Source: Micrococcaceae bacterium Sec5.7 (GTDB lineage: Bacteria; Actinomycetota; Actinomycetes; Actinomycetales; Micrococcaceae). Taken from it: 64,000 nt of DNA. Shown piece by piece: positions 16,965 through 25,615 of this stretch. The stretch spans positions 3,720,001 through 3,784,000 of the forward strand of contig CP144169.1 in assembly GCA_039636785.1 (NCBI GenBank), given 5' to 3'. The notes beneath the pieces are model-generated. The model was not told where the DNA came from. It worked only from the letters and a program-made list of their open reading frames with translations, and did no database searches. A program made the translations under genes and the position numbers. The first letter of the stretch is position 1, and each line of letters begins with the position of its first letter.

Positions 16965-18452
16965 ATGGCTGAACTCAACGCTGACTCGTCCTCCACAGGA
17001 ACCCCTGGCAGCGATCCGAAAACTCCCGAGGTCAGCGACGACTTCATCCACCGGAAGCACACCCTGCCCTCCGGGCTCGAATACACAACCACCACCGGCC
17101 GGCTGGTGCTGCGCCGCGAGGAAGTGAAGGACGGCAAGGCGGACGGCTTCAAGGCGAAGGCCGAGATCTTCCTCGTCAGCTACATTGCGGACGGGATTTC
17201 GACAGGCTCAACCACCGGGCGGACCCAGCGCCCCGTGGTTTTCGCCTTCAACGGCGGCCCCGGGTCCTCCAGCGTGTGGCTCCACATGGGACTCCTGGGC
17301 CCGCGCATGGTCAACAGCGGGGACATCGGCAACCTCACGCCGGCACCGTACGGCGTGCTGATGGACAACCCGGAAACCATCCTTCAGCACGCCGATCTGG
17401 TGATGATCGATCCCGTCAACACCGGCTTTTCCCGCGTGGTTGAGGGCGGCGCGGCGGATGAATTCCATGCGTTCATCGAGGACCGCGACCTCGTGGCGGA
17501 GGTCATCCGGCTGTGGACAACCCGCAACGACCGCTGGCTCTCGCCCAAGTATCTGGTCGGCGAATCGTACGGAACTCTTCGTGCCGTGGCGGCGGCCAAG
17601 CGGCTCTTTGACGCGTATGGGATGACCGTCAACGGCCTCGGCCTGATCTCCACCGTGCTGAACCTGTCCACCCTGGACTTCCAGCCCGGCAGCGACACCC
17701 CCTATGCCCTGCACATCCCCACCTACGCTGCGATCGCGCATTATCACGGCCGCCACCCGGGCCGGGAGCTTGCGGACGTTGTCGCAGAGGCCGAGGCATT
17801 CGCGGCAAAGGACTTCGGCTATGCGCTCACCCAGGGTTCGCGGCTCACCGCGGAGGAAATGGACGACGCCGTCACCCGCCTCAGTGCGCTGACCACCCTG
17901 GGCGAGGGGTTCATCAGGCGGACCAATCTGCGCTGGACCTATGGCGAATTCGCGGCCGAGCTGCTGCGGGACCAGGGCCTCACCGTAGGCAGGATCGACG
18001 GCCGCTTCACGCAGCGGCCGGACAATGTGCAGCTTTCCGAAAACTGGGATGATCCCTCACTGCGTGCCATCAACGGCCCCTACGCCGCCGCGATCAACCA
18101 CTACCTCCGCGCCGAGCTGGGCTACGAGAACGACCTCCCCTACGAGATCCTCACCGGACGCGTCCAGCCCTGGAGCTACAAGACCTTCGAGGGCGCGCCG
18201 GTGGATGTCAGCGCGGATCTGGAACGGCTCCTCGCCTACAACCCGGACCTGCGCATCCATGTGGACTACGGATACCTTGACGGCGCCACCCCGCACTTCG
18301 CCGCGGAGTACGTGTGGGCGCACATGAACCTGCCTCCCGAAGCGCTGTCCCGCTTCACACACCACTATCACGAGGCCGGACACATGATGTATCTCAAGCC
18401 CGAGGCCAGGCTGGCGCAGCTCGCGGCGCTCGCGGCTTTCGTGACGCCCTGA
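16965..18452 (+). CDS. S10-family serine carboxypeptidase, cytoplasmic form
   Basis: The 495-residue protein has the carboxypeptidase hallmark NGGPGSSS (residues 96-103) that forms the oxyanion hole. The nucleophile is S201 in GESYG, and the catalytic histidine is probably H473 in EAGHMMY. No signal peptide is visible, so it probably trims peptides inside the cell. Residues 78-86 (ISTGSTTGR) fall on a DNA copy of the TTTCGACAGGCTCAACCA element just before the oxyanion loop and look like an in-frame insert. The gene starts at ATG 16965, close to the divergent hypothetical gene. Confidence 0.87.
   Translation: MAELNADSSSTGTPGSDPKTPEVSDDFIHRKHTLPSGLEYTTTTGRLVLRREEVKDGKADGFKAKAEIFLVSYIADGISTGSTTGRTQRPVVFAFNGGPGSSSVWLHMGLLGPRMVNSGDIGNLTPAPYGVLMDNPETILQHADLVMIDPVNTGFSRVVEGGAADEFHAFIEDRDLVAEVIRLWTTRNDRWLSPKYLVGESYGTLRAVAAAKRLFDAYGMTVNGLGLISTVLNLSTLDFQPGSDTPYALHIPTYAAIAHYHGRHPGRELADVVAEAEAFAAKDFGYALTQGSRLTAEEMDDAVTRLSALTTLGEGFIRRTNLRWTYGEFAAELLRDQGLTVGRIDGRFTQRPDNVQLSENWDDPSLRAINGPYAAAINHYLRAELGYENDLPYEILTGRVQPWSYKTFEGAPVDVSADLERLLAYNPDLRIHVDYGYLDGATPHFAAEYVWAHMNLPPEALSRFTHHYHEAGHMMYLKPEARLAQLAALAAFVTP
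17195..17222. repeat. In-gene copy of the TTTCGACAGGCTCAACCA element
   Basis: The 18-base core at 17197-17214 is identical to the core of the 39-bp array at 7201-7357. Here it is a single copy inside the S10 carboxypeptidase gene and is translated in another frame as STGSTT. The flanks continue as ACCGGGCGG. Confidence 0.85.
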
Positions 18453-18468
18453 CTGCACGTACCGGCGC

Positions 18469-19149
18469 CTAGCCCAGCAGCCTATGCTCGTATGCGAATG
18501 CCACAAGCTGGAGCCGGTTCCGGACGCCCAATTTGTCCAGAAGACTCCGCAGATGGGTTTTCACTGTGGCCTCGGAGACGAACATGCTCTCCGCCATGTC
18601 GCCGTTGCCAAGGCCCTTGGCCGCGAGCAGGAAAACGTCGCGTTCACGGGGTGAAAGTCCCTCCAGCACGGCAAGATCCGGTCCGGCGGCCGGAACGGTC
18701 CGGGCAGCGTGCTGGAAAAGCTCATGCACGGAACCGGGGGCAATAACCGAGTAGCCGAGGTAAACGGTCCGGATCGCAGCAAGCAGGAACTCCGGCTCTG
18801 CGCTCTTGAGCAGGTAGCCGCTGGCCCCTGCCTGCACGGCGTCCACCACTGCCTGGTCGCGGTTGAAGGTTGTCAGGGCGATGATCTTGGGCTTGTCCGT
18901 GCCGGCTGCGTCCGCGCATGCCGTGATCCTGCGCGTTGCCGAAACACCGTCAAGGCCGGGCATCCGCAGATCCATCAGCACAACGTCCGGCCGTTTCGCT
19001 TCCGCGAGTTCCACAGCCTGCTCGCCGTCGCCTGCTTCCCATGCGAGCCGCATATCGGCTTGGCTCTCAACCAGCATCCGGATGCCTGCACGGAATAGCG
19101 GCTGGTCGTCCACCAGCGCAACCGCAATGGGAGCGGTAGCGTCAGCCAC
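18469..19149 (-). CDS. NarL/LuxR-type response regulator
   Basis: The 226-residue regulator has a receiver domain with acidic pocket D14-D15 and phospho-acceptor D60 (VVLMD then LRMPGLDG), and a C-terminal LuxR helix-turn-helix (LSPRERDVFLLAAKGLGNGDMA, then VSEATVKTHLRSLLDKLGV). The frame is open back to 19467, but that part lies over the kinase gene. GTG 19149 overlaps the kinase stop by 8 bp, giving a standard coupled pair. Confidence 0.9.
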   Translation of the reverse strand: MADATAPIAVALVDDQPLFRAGIRMLVESQADMRLAWEAGDGEQAVELAEAKRPDVVLMDLRMPGLDGVSATRRITACADAAGTDKPKIIALTTFNRDQAVVDAVQAGASGYLLKSAEPEFLLAAIRTVYLGYSVIAPGSVHELFQHAARTVPAAGPDLAVLEGLSPRERDVFLLAAKGLGNGDMAESMFVSEATVKTHLRSLLDKLGVRNRLQLVAFAYEHRLLG

Positions 19150-20542
19150 GTCCCCCGGCCTCCTGCCCTGCGTTGGCTGCGGACGCCGATGGCGCTGCAC
19201 CCTCGAGCGCGAGCGGCACTGTGGTTTCGGGAGACTCGTGAGAGAGGCCCACTTCTTGCAGCACCGGTTCCACATCATGCGGGGCCGGACACGCCCCGTA
19301 AGGGATGAACACGGTAACCCGGAACTGCTCGCCGTCGGGACCTGACGCGAGCCAGCCGCCTGCAAGGTGGGCGCGTTCGCGCATGCCCGGAATACCGCGG
19401 CCCACACGTGCGATGGGCCCGTCGTCATCACCGGCCGAAACCGTGGCCGGCCGGGCGGAGGCGGCATGCAGTGTCAGGCCGGGGCCGCTCCAGTCGAAGT
19501 GCAGCCGGACGGCAGTGCCGCGGCCGCCATGCTTGAGCGCATTGGTAAGGCATTCCTGGACGATCCGGAATACGGCGAGTTGCTGCCCGGCACCGAGCTC
19601 ACCTGGGGTTCCGGTCTCGGTGTGCTGGACTTTCAGGCTGCCCTGCCTCATCCGCATTATCAATGGTTCCACGTCGCTGAGCCGGGGCTGTGGAGAAACC
19701 AGGCCGTCCTCCCGCACGCCTTCGATGACGCGCTGAGCATCAACTAAGGCGTGCCGTGCCGAGGCTGCAATGTTCTCCAGGGCCTCGAGCACAACTTTGG
19801 GCTGTTCCTGGCTGAGGTATCGGGATCCGTCCGCCTGCGCGGCGATCACGGCAAGGGAGTGGGCCAGGACGTCATGCAGGTCCCGCGATATCCGGGTGCG
19901 TTCCTGCTCGATCACCAGGTCCACTTCGGCTTCCTTTAGGCTGGCCTGCGCCAGGTTGCGCGCTTGGAAGAGGCCGCCGCGCTCCTGATAGAGGGCGAGT
20001 GCGAATCCGACGGCGGCGCAACCGGCCGCGATCAGGACGAGCATGAAGAACAGTCGCCAGCCGTATGTGTAAAACGTCCAGCGGTCGCCTGTAGGGGCCG
20101 ACCCAAACCAGCCGACGCCCTGGCCATAACGCCACGACAGCATCATGAAAGTCATGAGGACGGTGAAAACAAGGTTGGCCCCAAGCGCGACGAACCGGAT
20201 CCGCGGCCGGCCCACCCACATGATGAAGCCCATGGCAATGAACGCGCCGAGGTAGATGGCCCAGTGGTCGGACTCCACCGGCGGAATGATGGACATCAGC
20301 TGCCCACCCAGCAGTATCACGGTCAGCGCCAGCGAAATGTACGGCTTCCATGCAGCCACTGCGATGGCCAACGTGGTGATAATTAGCGGCCAGGTACCGG
20401 ACCAATACGGTAGCCCGGGCCAAGGCCCCATCCTCCCGGCCTCGGCCACGCACCACAGTGAGAAGAAAATGACGGCCGCCGCGGGTGCACCCCAATGCCG
20501 TGCCAGATTCAGTTTCAGTTCCATGCCAGCCACACTATCCAT
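19142..20542 (-). CDS. Sensor histidine kinase (HisKA_3 type)
   Basis: The 466-residue kinase has an N-terminal membrane region of about five or six helices (residues 15-185), a short coiled segment, then the HisKA_3 dimerisation helix with phospho-acceptor H223 in RDLHDVLAHSL and a C-terminal ATPase domain (N-box ECLTNALKHG, G-box GRGIPGMRERA). It should phosphorylate the downstream LuxR-type regulator. The sensing region is intramembrane, as in kinases that detect envelope stress or lipophilic compounds. ATG 20524 is an alternative start. The C-terminal 50 residues after the ATPase fold are low-complexity. Confidence 0.88.
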   Translation of the reverse strand: MDSVAGMELKLNLARHWGAPAAAVIFFSLWCVAEAGRMGPWPGLPYWSGTWPLIITTLAIAVAAWKPYISLALTVILLGGQLMSIIPPVESDHWAIYLGAFIAMGFIMWVGRPRIRFVALGANLVFTVLMTFMMLSWRYGQGVGWFGSAPTGDRWTFYTYGWRLFFMLVLIAAGCAAVGFALALYQERGGLFQARNLAQASLKEAEVDLVIEQERTRISRDLHDVLAHSLAVIAAQADGSRYLSQEQPKVVLEALENIAASARHALVDAQRVIEGVREDGLVSPQPRLSDVEPLIMRMRQGSLKVQHTETGTPGELGAGQQLAVFRIVQECLTNALKHGGRGTAVRLHFDWSGPGLTLHAASARPATVSAGDDDGPIARVGRGIPGMRERAHLAGGWLASGPDGEQFRVTVFIPYGACPAPHDVEPVLQEVGLSHESPETTVPLALEGAAPSASAANAGQEAGGRG

Positions 20543-20620
20543 GCCTGCTGCTCACGGTCCGCCGATTCGATCCGTTCGACACCGATCTCCACCCAGGAGC
20601 CAGCAGATTCATCCTTCAGG

Positions 20621-21124
20621 CTAGGCGGAAGCCGCCGACACCCACACCCCTATCACCCAGGTACTGGCGGCAAGGCAGGCGAGTCCGAACTCCACCAGCA
20701 TCCCCAGTCCGGTGGCCTTCAGCGCAGCCCAGCTGGAGGTCAGGGCCGTCCTGAAGTTCCGGGTGCGCAGGAATTCGCTGAGCAGGAGCCCGGCAGCGAA
20801 GCCCACAAAGAGCCCCACCACCGGAATGATGAACATCCCCACCACGCCGAGCACCAGCCCCATCACCACGCTCCGGTTGGGGATCCTGTGCTCTTTCAGC
20901 TTGCGGCCGGTCAGCACCGCGCTGGCAGCCATGCCGGCCAGCACAAAGGCCAGACCGATGCCGAACACCACCCAGCCGATGGTTCCCGCCCCGCCCCAGA
21001 TGCCCCACGCCAGCAGGCTGAGCCCGATCAGAACGCTGCCTGGAAGTACCGGAATGACGGTGCCGGCCACGCCCACCAGAATGGCCAGGCCGCAGAGGAT
21101 TGTCACAACAGTCGGGGCGTACAT
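20621..21124 (-). CDS. DUF456 membrane protein
   Basis: The 167-residue protein has four hydrophobic helices and internal near-repeats of the type GVAGTVIPVLPGSVLIGL and GVVGMFIIPVVGLFVGF, the pattern of DUF456 proteins. The role of this family is unknown to me. It lies upstream of the two-component system, 78 bp from the kinase start, on the same strand, so co-transcription is possible but not shown. Confidence 0.82.
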   Translation of the reverse strand: MYAPTVVTILCGLAILVGVAGTVIPVLPGSVLIGLSLLAWGIWGGAGTIGWVVFGIGLAFVLAGMAASAVLTGRKLKEHRIPNRSVVMGLVLGVVGMFIIPVVGLFVGFAAGLLLSEFLRTRNFRTALTSSWAALKATGLGMLVEFGLACLAASTWVIGVWVSAASA

Positions 21125-21159
21125 GGCCCCCAGTCTACGGACCCAAATCCGGCAAACAG

Positions 21160-21200
21160 CGACGGCGGTGCCTCCCCGGCAAGGGGAGGCACCGCCGTCG
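21160..21200 (-). terminator. 18-bp perfect hairpin after malic enzyme
   Basis: 21160-21177 and 21183-21200 are exact reverse complements with a 5-base loop. The hairpin lies 37 bases after the malic enzyme stop on the minus strand and is followed there by GCTGTTT. It separates this gene from the DUF456 gene. Confidence 0.85.
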
Positions 21201-21236
21201 TTATTTCAGCTGTTGCGTCGCTTGTCAGCAGGTGCG

Positions 21237-22457
21237 CTAGGAGGCGTCTTCGGCAATTACCGCGGCAGCCACGGCGGCCGTGACAGCCGGAGCCACTCGC
21301 GGATCCAGCGGGCTGGGCACGATGTAGTCCGCGGACAGGCCATCCTCGGCGAGCTTGGCGATGGCACGCGCGGCGGCAAGCTTCATTGCGGGCGTGATCC
21401 GGCGGGCACCGGCGTCAAGAGCGCCACGGAAGATGCCGGGGAAAGCCAGCACGTTGTTGATCTGGTTGGGGAAGTCGCTGCGGCCTGTGGCCACAACGGC
21501 GGCGTACTTGGCGGCCACCTCGGGCAGAACTTCGGGGTCCGGGTTGGAGAGCGCGAACACGATGGAGCTGTGGTTCATAAGCTTAAGGTGCTCCTCGGCA
21601 AGCTTGGACGAGGAGACCCCGATGAAGACGTCCGCCCCGAGCAGCGCTTCGCCGGGGCCGCCGCTGACGCCGCGGGGGTTGCTGCGCTGGGCCAGCTGGG
21701 CCTTTTTGCTGGCGGAATCGGCGGCTATGTCAGAGCGCTCGCTGTTGATGACACCGCGCGAATCCAGCAGCACCACGTCCTGGATGCCGGCGGTGAGGAG
21801 GATCTCGGCGACGGCGATGCCGGCGGCCCCCGCACCTGAGACCACCACGCGGAGGCCCTCGAGCTCGCGGCCGGTCACCTTGGCGGCGCCGGTGAGCGCT
21901 GCGAGGACCACCACTGCGGTGCCGTGCTGGTCATCGTGCATAACAGGGCAGTCCAGGGCCTCGATGAGCTTTTCTTCCAGCTCGAAGCAGCGCGGCGCCG
22001 AGACGTCCTCAAGGTTCACGGCGCCGAAGCTGGGGCGCAGCCGCACGAGGGTTTCCACAATCTCGTCCACATCCGTGGTGTTCAGGACCAACGGAATGGA
22101 ATCCAGCTCCCCGAACGCCTTGAACAGGGCGGACTTACCCTCCATGACGGGCAGCGATGCGCTGGCACCGATGTTGCCGAGGCCCAGCACTGCGGTGCCA
22201 TCGCTGACCACAACAACCAGGCGCTGCGCCCAGGTGAGGGTCTTGGCAAGTTCCGGATCGGCGTGGATGGCGCGGCTGACCTGGGCAACGCCCGGGGTGT
22301 ACGCGATGGAAAGGTCCCGCTTGCTGGACAGCGGGACGGTGCTGGAAATCGAGAGTTTGCCGCCCTGATGGGCTGCGAAGATTTCCTGGTCCGTCAGCAC
22401 CAGATCAGCCGGTGCTGCGGACGAATTGTCATGGGGGGCGATTGTTTCAGTGGACAC
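21237..22457 (-). CDS. NAD(P)-dependent malic enzyme, short bacterial form
   Basis: It decarboxylates malate to pyruvate with NAD(P) reduction. The 406-residue length is that of the compact bacterial form without the phosphotransacetylase domain. Conserved blocks include AYTPGVAQVSRAI near the N-terminus, GLGNIGASASLPVMEGK, and LEDVSAPRCFELE in the metal-binding region. A Rossmann glycine motif GAGAAGIA follows. The frame is open to 22688, but GTG 22457 has an AGGAG site about 8 bases upstream and gives the usual N-terminus. Confidence 0.9.
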   Translation of the reverse strand: MSTETIAPHDNSSAAPADLVLTDQEIFAAHQGGKLSISSTVPLSSKRDLSIAYTPGVAQVSRAIHADPELAKTLTWAQRLVVVVSDGTAVLGLGNIGASASLPVMEGKSALFKAFGELDSIPLVLNTTDVDEIVETLVRLRPSFGAVNLEDVSAPRCFELEEKLIEALDCPVMHDDQHGTAVVVLAALTGAAKVTGRELEGLRVVVSGAGAAGIAVAEILLTAGIQDVVLLDSRGVINSERSDIAADSASKKAQLAQRSNPRGVSGGPGEALLGADVFIGVSSSKLAEEHLKLMNHSSIVFALSNPDPEVLPEVAAKYAAVVATGRSDFPNQINNVLAFPGIFRGALDAGARRITPAMKLAAARAIAKLAEDGLSADYIVPSPLDPRVAPAVTAAVAAAVIAEDAS

Positions 22458-22787
22458 GTCTTTGTCTCCTGGGGCTAGCCGTGGGCACACGGCGCATGAA
22501 GGCTCAAGCACATGGAGGCTCAAGATGGTCAGGTAGGGTGCTTCGCGGACGGCCCAGGGATGGCGGGTCCGTTGTGAAGTCCTGCAGGTACGGGTTGCTA
22601 GCCGCTCCGGTTCTGCAATGGTAGACAACAGAGCCACGGGCAGGTGCGGGTTAAACGATTCCCCTGAGGTTCCTGTGGCCCACATCACCGATCTAAGCGG
22701 ATTTTTTCGGGAATTGGTCTAGACCAGTTACGTCGTGTTGTCGGCGGAGCCGAGGCGTCCCGGGCTGAAGCGTCCCGGGCTGGAGCG
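22458..22787. other. 330-bp region upstream of malic enzyme
   Basis: This should hold the malic enzyme promoter and the 3' end of the TetR gene. The only structure I see is a 15-bp direct repeat (22755-22769 and 22770-22784, differing at one base). No gene is supported. Confidence 0.5.
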
Positions 22788-23369
22788 CTATCGCGGCGCC
22801 AGCAGCGAACAGGCCTTCTTCAAGTCCTCTTCCGCCTCGAAAAGCGAAAGCCGGCGGCAGCGGACGGACTGGACCAGACCGGTGACTGTCAGCAGGAGAA
22901 CACGTGACCGGGCGTCGTCGCCGCTTGCCGTGGTGACCGTCCGTTCGGAGATCGAATCGATCTCGCGGAGAAGCCCGGTGGTGTCCCGGTCCTTGAGGTA
23001 GACGCCGTGGTTCAGGCATTGCTCCACAGCCGGCTGCATGACCCGCATGTGGAAGATTTCCATCAGCACACCGGCCAAGGCGTGGACCCGGAAGCGTCCG
23101 GCGGCGGGTCTGCTGCCCACCTGCAGTTCGCCCAGCTGGTGGCGGTACAGCGCCAGCATCAGGTGGGTGGAGGACGGAAAGTACCGGTAAAGGGTGCCAA
23201 GGGGAACATCGGCCTTCGCCGCCACCTCGGAGAGAGTTACGGAGTCCAATCCCTTGCGCGCAAAGCCCGCGGAAACATCCAGAATCCGGGCATAGCGCAG
23301 CTGCTGCCGCGGCATGGTGGGCGGTGCAGCCATGGGTGGAAGTTCTGAAGTGAATTGGGGCATCAGCAT
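22788..23369 (-). CDS. TetR-family regulator
   Basis: The product (193 residues from ATG 23369) has the TetR helix-turn-helix: GLDSVTLSEVAAKADVPLGTLYRYFPS, with the usual tyrosine-arginine-tyrosine-phenylalanine recognition end. The C-terminal ligand domain is all-helical. The frame can be extended to a TTG at 23426; the true start is uncertain. The pattern recalls KstR-like lipid regulators, but the targets are not visible, since the neighbouring genes are malic enzyme and an MFS carrier. Confidence 0.82.
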   Translation of the reverse strand: MLMPQFTSELPPMAAPPTMPRQQLRYARILDVSAGFARKGLDSVTLSEVAAKADVPLGTLYRYFPSSTHLMLALYRHQLGELQVGSRPAAGRFRVHALAGVLMEIFHMRVMQPAVEQCLNHGVYLKDRDTTGLLREIDSISERTVTTASGDDARSRVLLLTVTGLVQSVRCRRLSLFEAEEDLKKACSLLAPR

Positions 23370-23533
23370 TCCGGACGTGGGTTTTTTGCAGCGGCCAGGA
23401 GCGTCCTCATCCCGCACGGCCTGCAATTCGATTCAACTATACGGCACGCAACTTTGACGTAATTCGTCCACTTGCTAGGGGGTGGAAGCGCACAGGCAGC
23501 GGAGCACCGCCGTCGTCATTTGTCTGCATTTCC

Positions 23534-24835
23534 TCAGTCAACCCCCTTGATTTTGACCACAAACACGGCACCCAGGAGACCAATCACGGCAGCGGCCACA
23601 TACAGCGACACATAGCCGCCCCAGAGCGTGACAAATGGCCACGCGATGGCCGGCGCGATGACCTGCGGGAGCGAGTTGGCGATGTTGATAACGCCCAGGT
23701 CCTTGCCGCGGTCGTCAGCGCTCGGCAGCACCTGGGTGATGAGCGCAAAATCAACGGCAAGGTACGCGCCGAAGCCGATGCCAAGCACGCTGGCGCCCAC
23801 AATGCCGCCGATCCAGGTGGGAGCGAACGCCAGAATGAGGGACGCGATGGCGATGATCACGGAGGACGCGATGACCAGCGGCTTCCGTTTCCCCATGCGG
23901 TCGCTGAGCCGGCCGCCGACAACGCTGGTGATGATCACGAATACGGCATACAGCCCGGTCAGGATGAGGACTCCGAACGCCGGCTCCATCCCCGTGGTTT
24001 CCTTCAGGTGCACCGCGTCCGCGAGAAAAAACAGCAGATACAGGGTGACCATGTGGTTGCCGATGTTGACCAGCAGCCGGGTGATCCAGGCCCAGGCAAA
24101 ATCGGGGTGCCGCAGCGGGCGCACAAAACTGATCAGAAACCCGGCCCAGTTCAGCCCAGGCCGGGCGTCGGCCGGAAGGGGTGCGTCGTCGCTCTTGAAG
24201 AAGTACATCACCACGCCTGCGACCAGCGCCGCGGCACACACCAGATAACCGAGGGCAAAGTTTCCGCTGACGACGGCGGCAATCACCGCGCCGATCAGGA
24301 TACCTACCGTCTGGCCCATGGCCGCCAGCCCACCCACGGTGGCCCTCTGAGGTACGGGAACACGGTCCGGAATTGCCGCTGTGATGGCGGCATAGGCGCC
24401 GTTGCAGCCGGCCTGCACCACGCACCAGAGGAGCGTCATGATGGCCACGTTCGGCGCCCCGGCCAGGCCGATGAGTGCTGCCGCGCCCAGGACAGCACCC
24501 GCCAGGACCCACGGCACGCGGCGGCCGAACCTGGAGGTGGTGCGGTCGCTGAAGGCACCGAAAAGCGGGTTGGCCACGAGTGAAACCGCAGCGCCCGCAC
24601 CGGTGACGAGGGCCAGGATGGCTTCCTTCTGGCCCGGGTCAAAGTGCTCCGCCTGCTGGCCCAGGAGGACCTGGATGGGTCCGAAGAACGCGGCGTTGAT
24701 GCCAACGTTCACGAGGACAACTCCGGTGGTCCAGAGCGGCCGGACGCTTGCGGTCGGTTCGGCGAGCGCCGTGGTGGAACGCGCCGCCATGGCCGCGGGA
24801 TCAGGCACTGCGCCGGGTGTGTCGGACAGGCTCAT
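23534..24835 (-). CDS. MFS transporter, GPH/sugar-cation-symporter-like
   Basis: The 433-residue protein has twelve predicted helices and an MFS loop motif (FGAFSDRTTSRFGRRVPW) after helix 2, which in this arrangement resembles glycoside-pentoside-hexuronide carriers. A second motif (GGRLSDRMGKRKP) lies after helix 8, giving two-fold symmetry. The substrate cannot be inferred. It diverges from rraA with a 106-bp gap. Confidence 0.82.
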   Translation of the reverse strand: MSLSDTPGAVPDPAAMAARSTTALAEPTASVRPLWTTGVVLVNVGINAAFFGPIQVLLGQQAEHFDPGQKEAILALVTGAGAAVSLVANPLFGAFSDRTTSRFGRRVPWVLAGAVLGAAALIGLAGAPNVAIMTLLWCVVQAGCNGAYAAITAAIPDRVPVPQRATVGGLAAMGQTVGILIGAVIAAVVSGNFALGYLVCAAALVAGVVMYFFKSDDAPLPADARPGLNWAGFLISFVRPLRHPDFAWAWITRLLVNIGNHMVTLYLLFFLADAVHLKETTGMEPAFGVLILTGLYAVFVIITSVVGGRLSDRMGKRKPLVIASSVIIAIASLILAFAPTWIGGIVGASVLGIGFGAYLAVDFALITQVLPSADDRGKDLGVINIANSLPQVIAPAIAWPFVTLWGGYVSLYVAAAVIGLLGAVFVVKIKGVD

Positions 24836-24941
24836 GGCAGGCTCCCCTGGAACGGTTGATCGGTGTGATTTCAGACTATCGTGGGCATCACGGCCCCGCT
24901 TGTCACACGGCTGCCCAAGAATTCACCGACGAGGAGAATCA

Positions 24942-25430
24942 ATGACCCGCTCCCCCGAGAACGTGCCCGTCAACACCGCAGACCTCTACGACGAACGCGG
25001 CGAGGAACTGGACTCGGTCTCGCTGCAGTTCCTGTCGCTGGGCGGCCACTCCCATTTCAGCGGTCCGGTGAGGACCATCCGCTGCCTTGAGGACAACGCC
25101 CTGGTGAAGTCCACCCTGGCCACGCCGGGCCATGGTGCCGTGCTGGTGGTGGACGGCGCCGGCTCGCTGCGCACGGCGCTCATGGGGGACATGATTGCCG
25201 AAAGCGCCGTGGCAAACGGCTGGGCCGGCGTCGTAATTAACGGCGCTATCCGGGACCGCGACGCCATTGCGAGACTGCCGCTCGGCGTCAAGGCTCTGGG
25301 CAGCAACCCGCGCAAAAGCGCCAAGGCGGGCGCCGGCGAGACTGATGTGGACCTGACCATCGACGGCGTGAATGTCCGTACCGGTGCAATGATCTGGTGT
25401 GATTCCGACGGAATCCTGGTGGAGCGCTGA
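24942..25430 (+). CDS. rraA: RraA-family protein (aldolase or RNase E regulator-like)
   Basis: The 162-residue protein matches the RraA fold throughout. The metal/oxyacid site GDMIAESA (from G82) and INGAIRDRDAI with R104-D105 are intact. R104 and D105 are required in the related HMG/CHA aldolases and oxaloacetate decarboxylases, so a pyruvate-releasing lyase activity is at least as likely as ribonuclease regulation. ATG 24942 has a GAGGAG site. An overlong in-frame extension to 24402 is rejected because it covers the divergent MFS gene. Confidence 0.9.
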   Translation: MTRSPENVPVNTADLYDERGEELDSVSLQFLSLGGHSHFSGPVRTIRCLEDNALVKSTLATPGHGAVLVVDGAGSLRTALMGDMIAESAVANGWAGVVINGAIRDRDAIARLPLGVKALGSNPRKSAKAGAGETDVDLTIDGVNVRTGAMIWCDSDGILVER

Positions 25431-25455
25431 GCACGACCCCACCACCACAGCTGCC

Positions 25456-25522
25456 GCCGCCGAGGTGAGACTTTGCGCCCATGTCGTGGGGGATCATGGG
25501 CGCGAAATCTCACTTCGGCGGC
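25456..25522. repeat. Intergenic palindrome family A, copy 1
   Basis: 25456-25483 pairs with 25495-25522 over 28 bases with three mismatches. The arm begins GCCGCCGAGGTGAGACTT and ends GCGCCCATG. It lies 25 bp after rraA and may act as its terminator. Confidence 0.88.
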
Positions 25523-25550
25523 TTCTGCGGGAACAAAGCGGGAACTAACA

Positions 25551-25569
25551 TAGTTACTGAAAGCAACTA
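25551..25569. promoter_or_regulatory. Candidate operator upstream of DHA2 exporter
   Basis: TAGTT-n9-AACTA forms an interrupted inverted repeat 47 bases before the exporter ATG, in a locally AT-rich stretch that also has room for promoter boxes. MarR- or TetR-type exporter repressors use such sites, but no regulator gene is adjacent. Confidence 0.35.
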
Positions 25570-25615
25570 ACCTGGTTCGATCCAGTTCCATCCCTATTCT
25601 TCCCCTGGAGCAGTT

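Noticed and set aside
19150..19467. Extended N-terminus of the response regulator
   Set aside because: It overlaps the kinase coding region, is basic and low in hydrophobic structure, and the receiver domain begins at GTG 19149.
25570..25600. tRNA T-arm-like GGTTCGATCC
   Set aside because: No matching acceptor, D-arm or anticodon stem can be folded around it.
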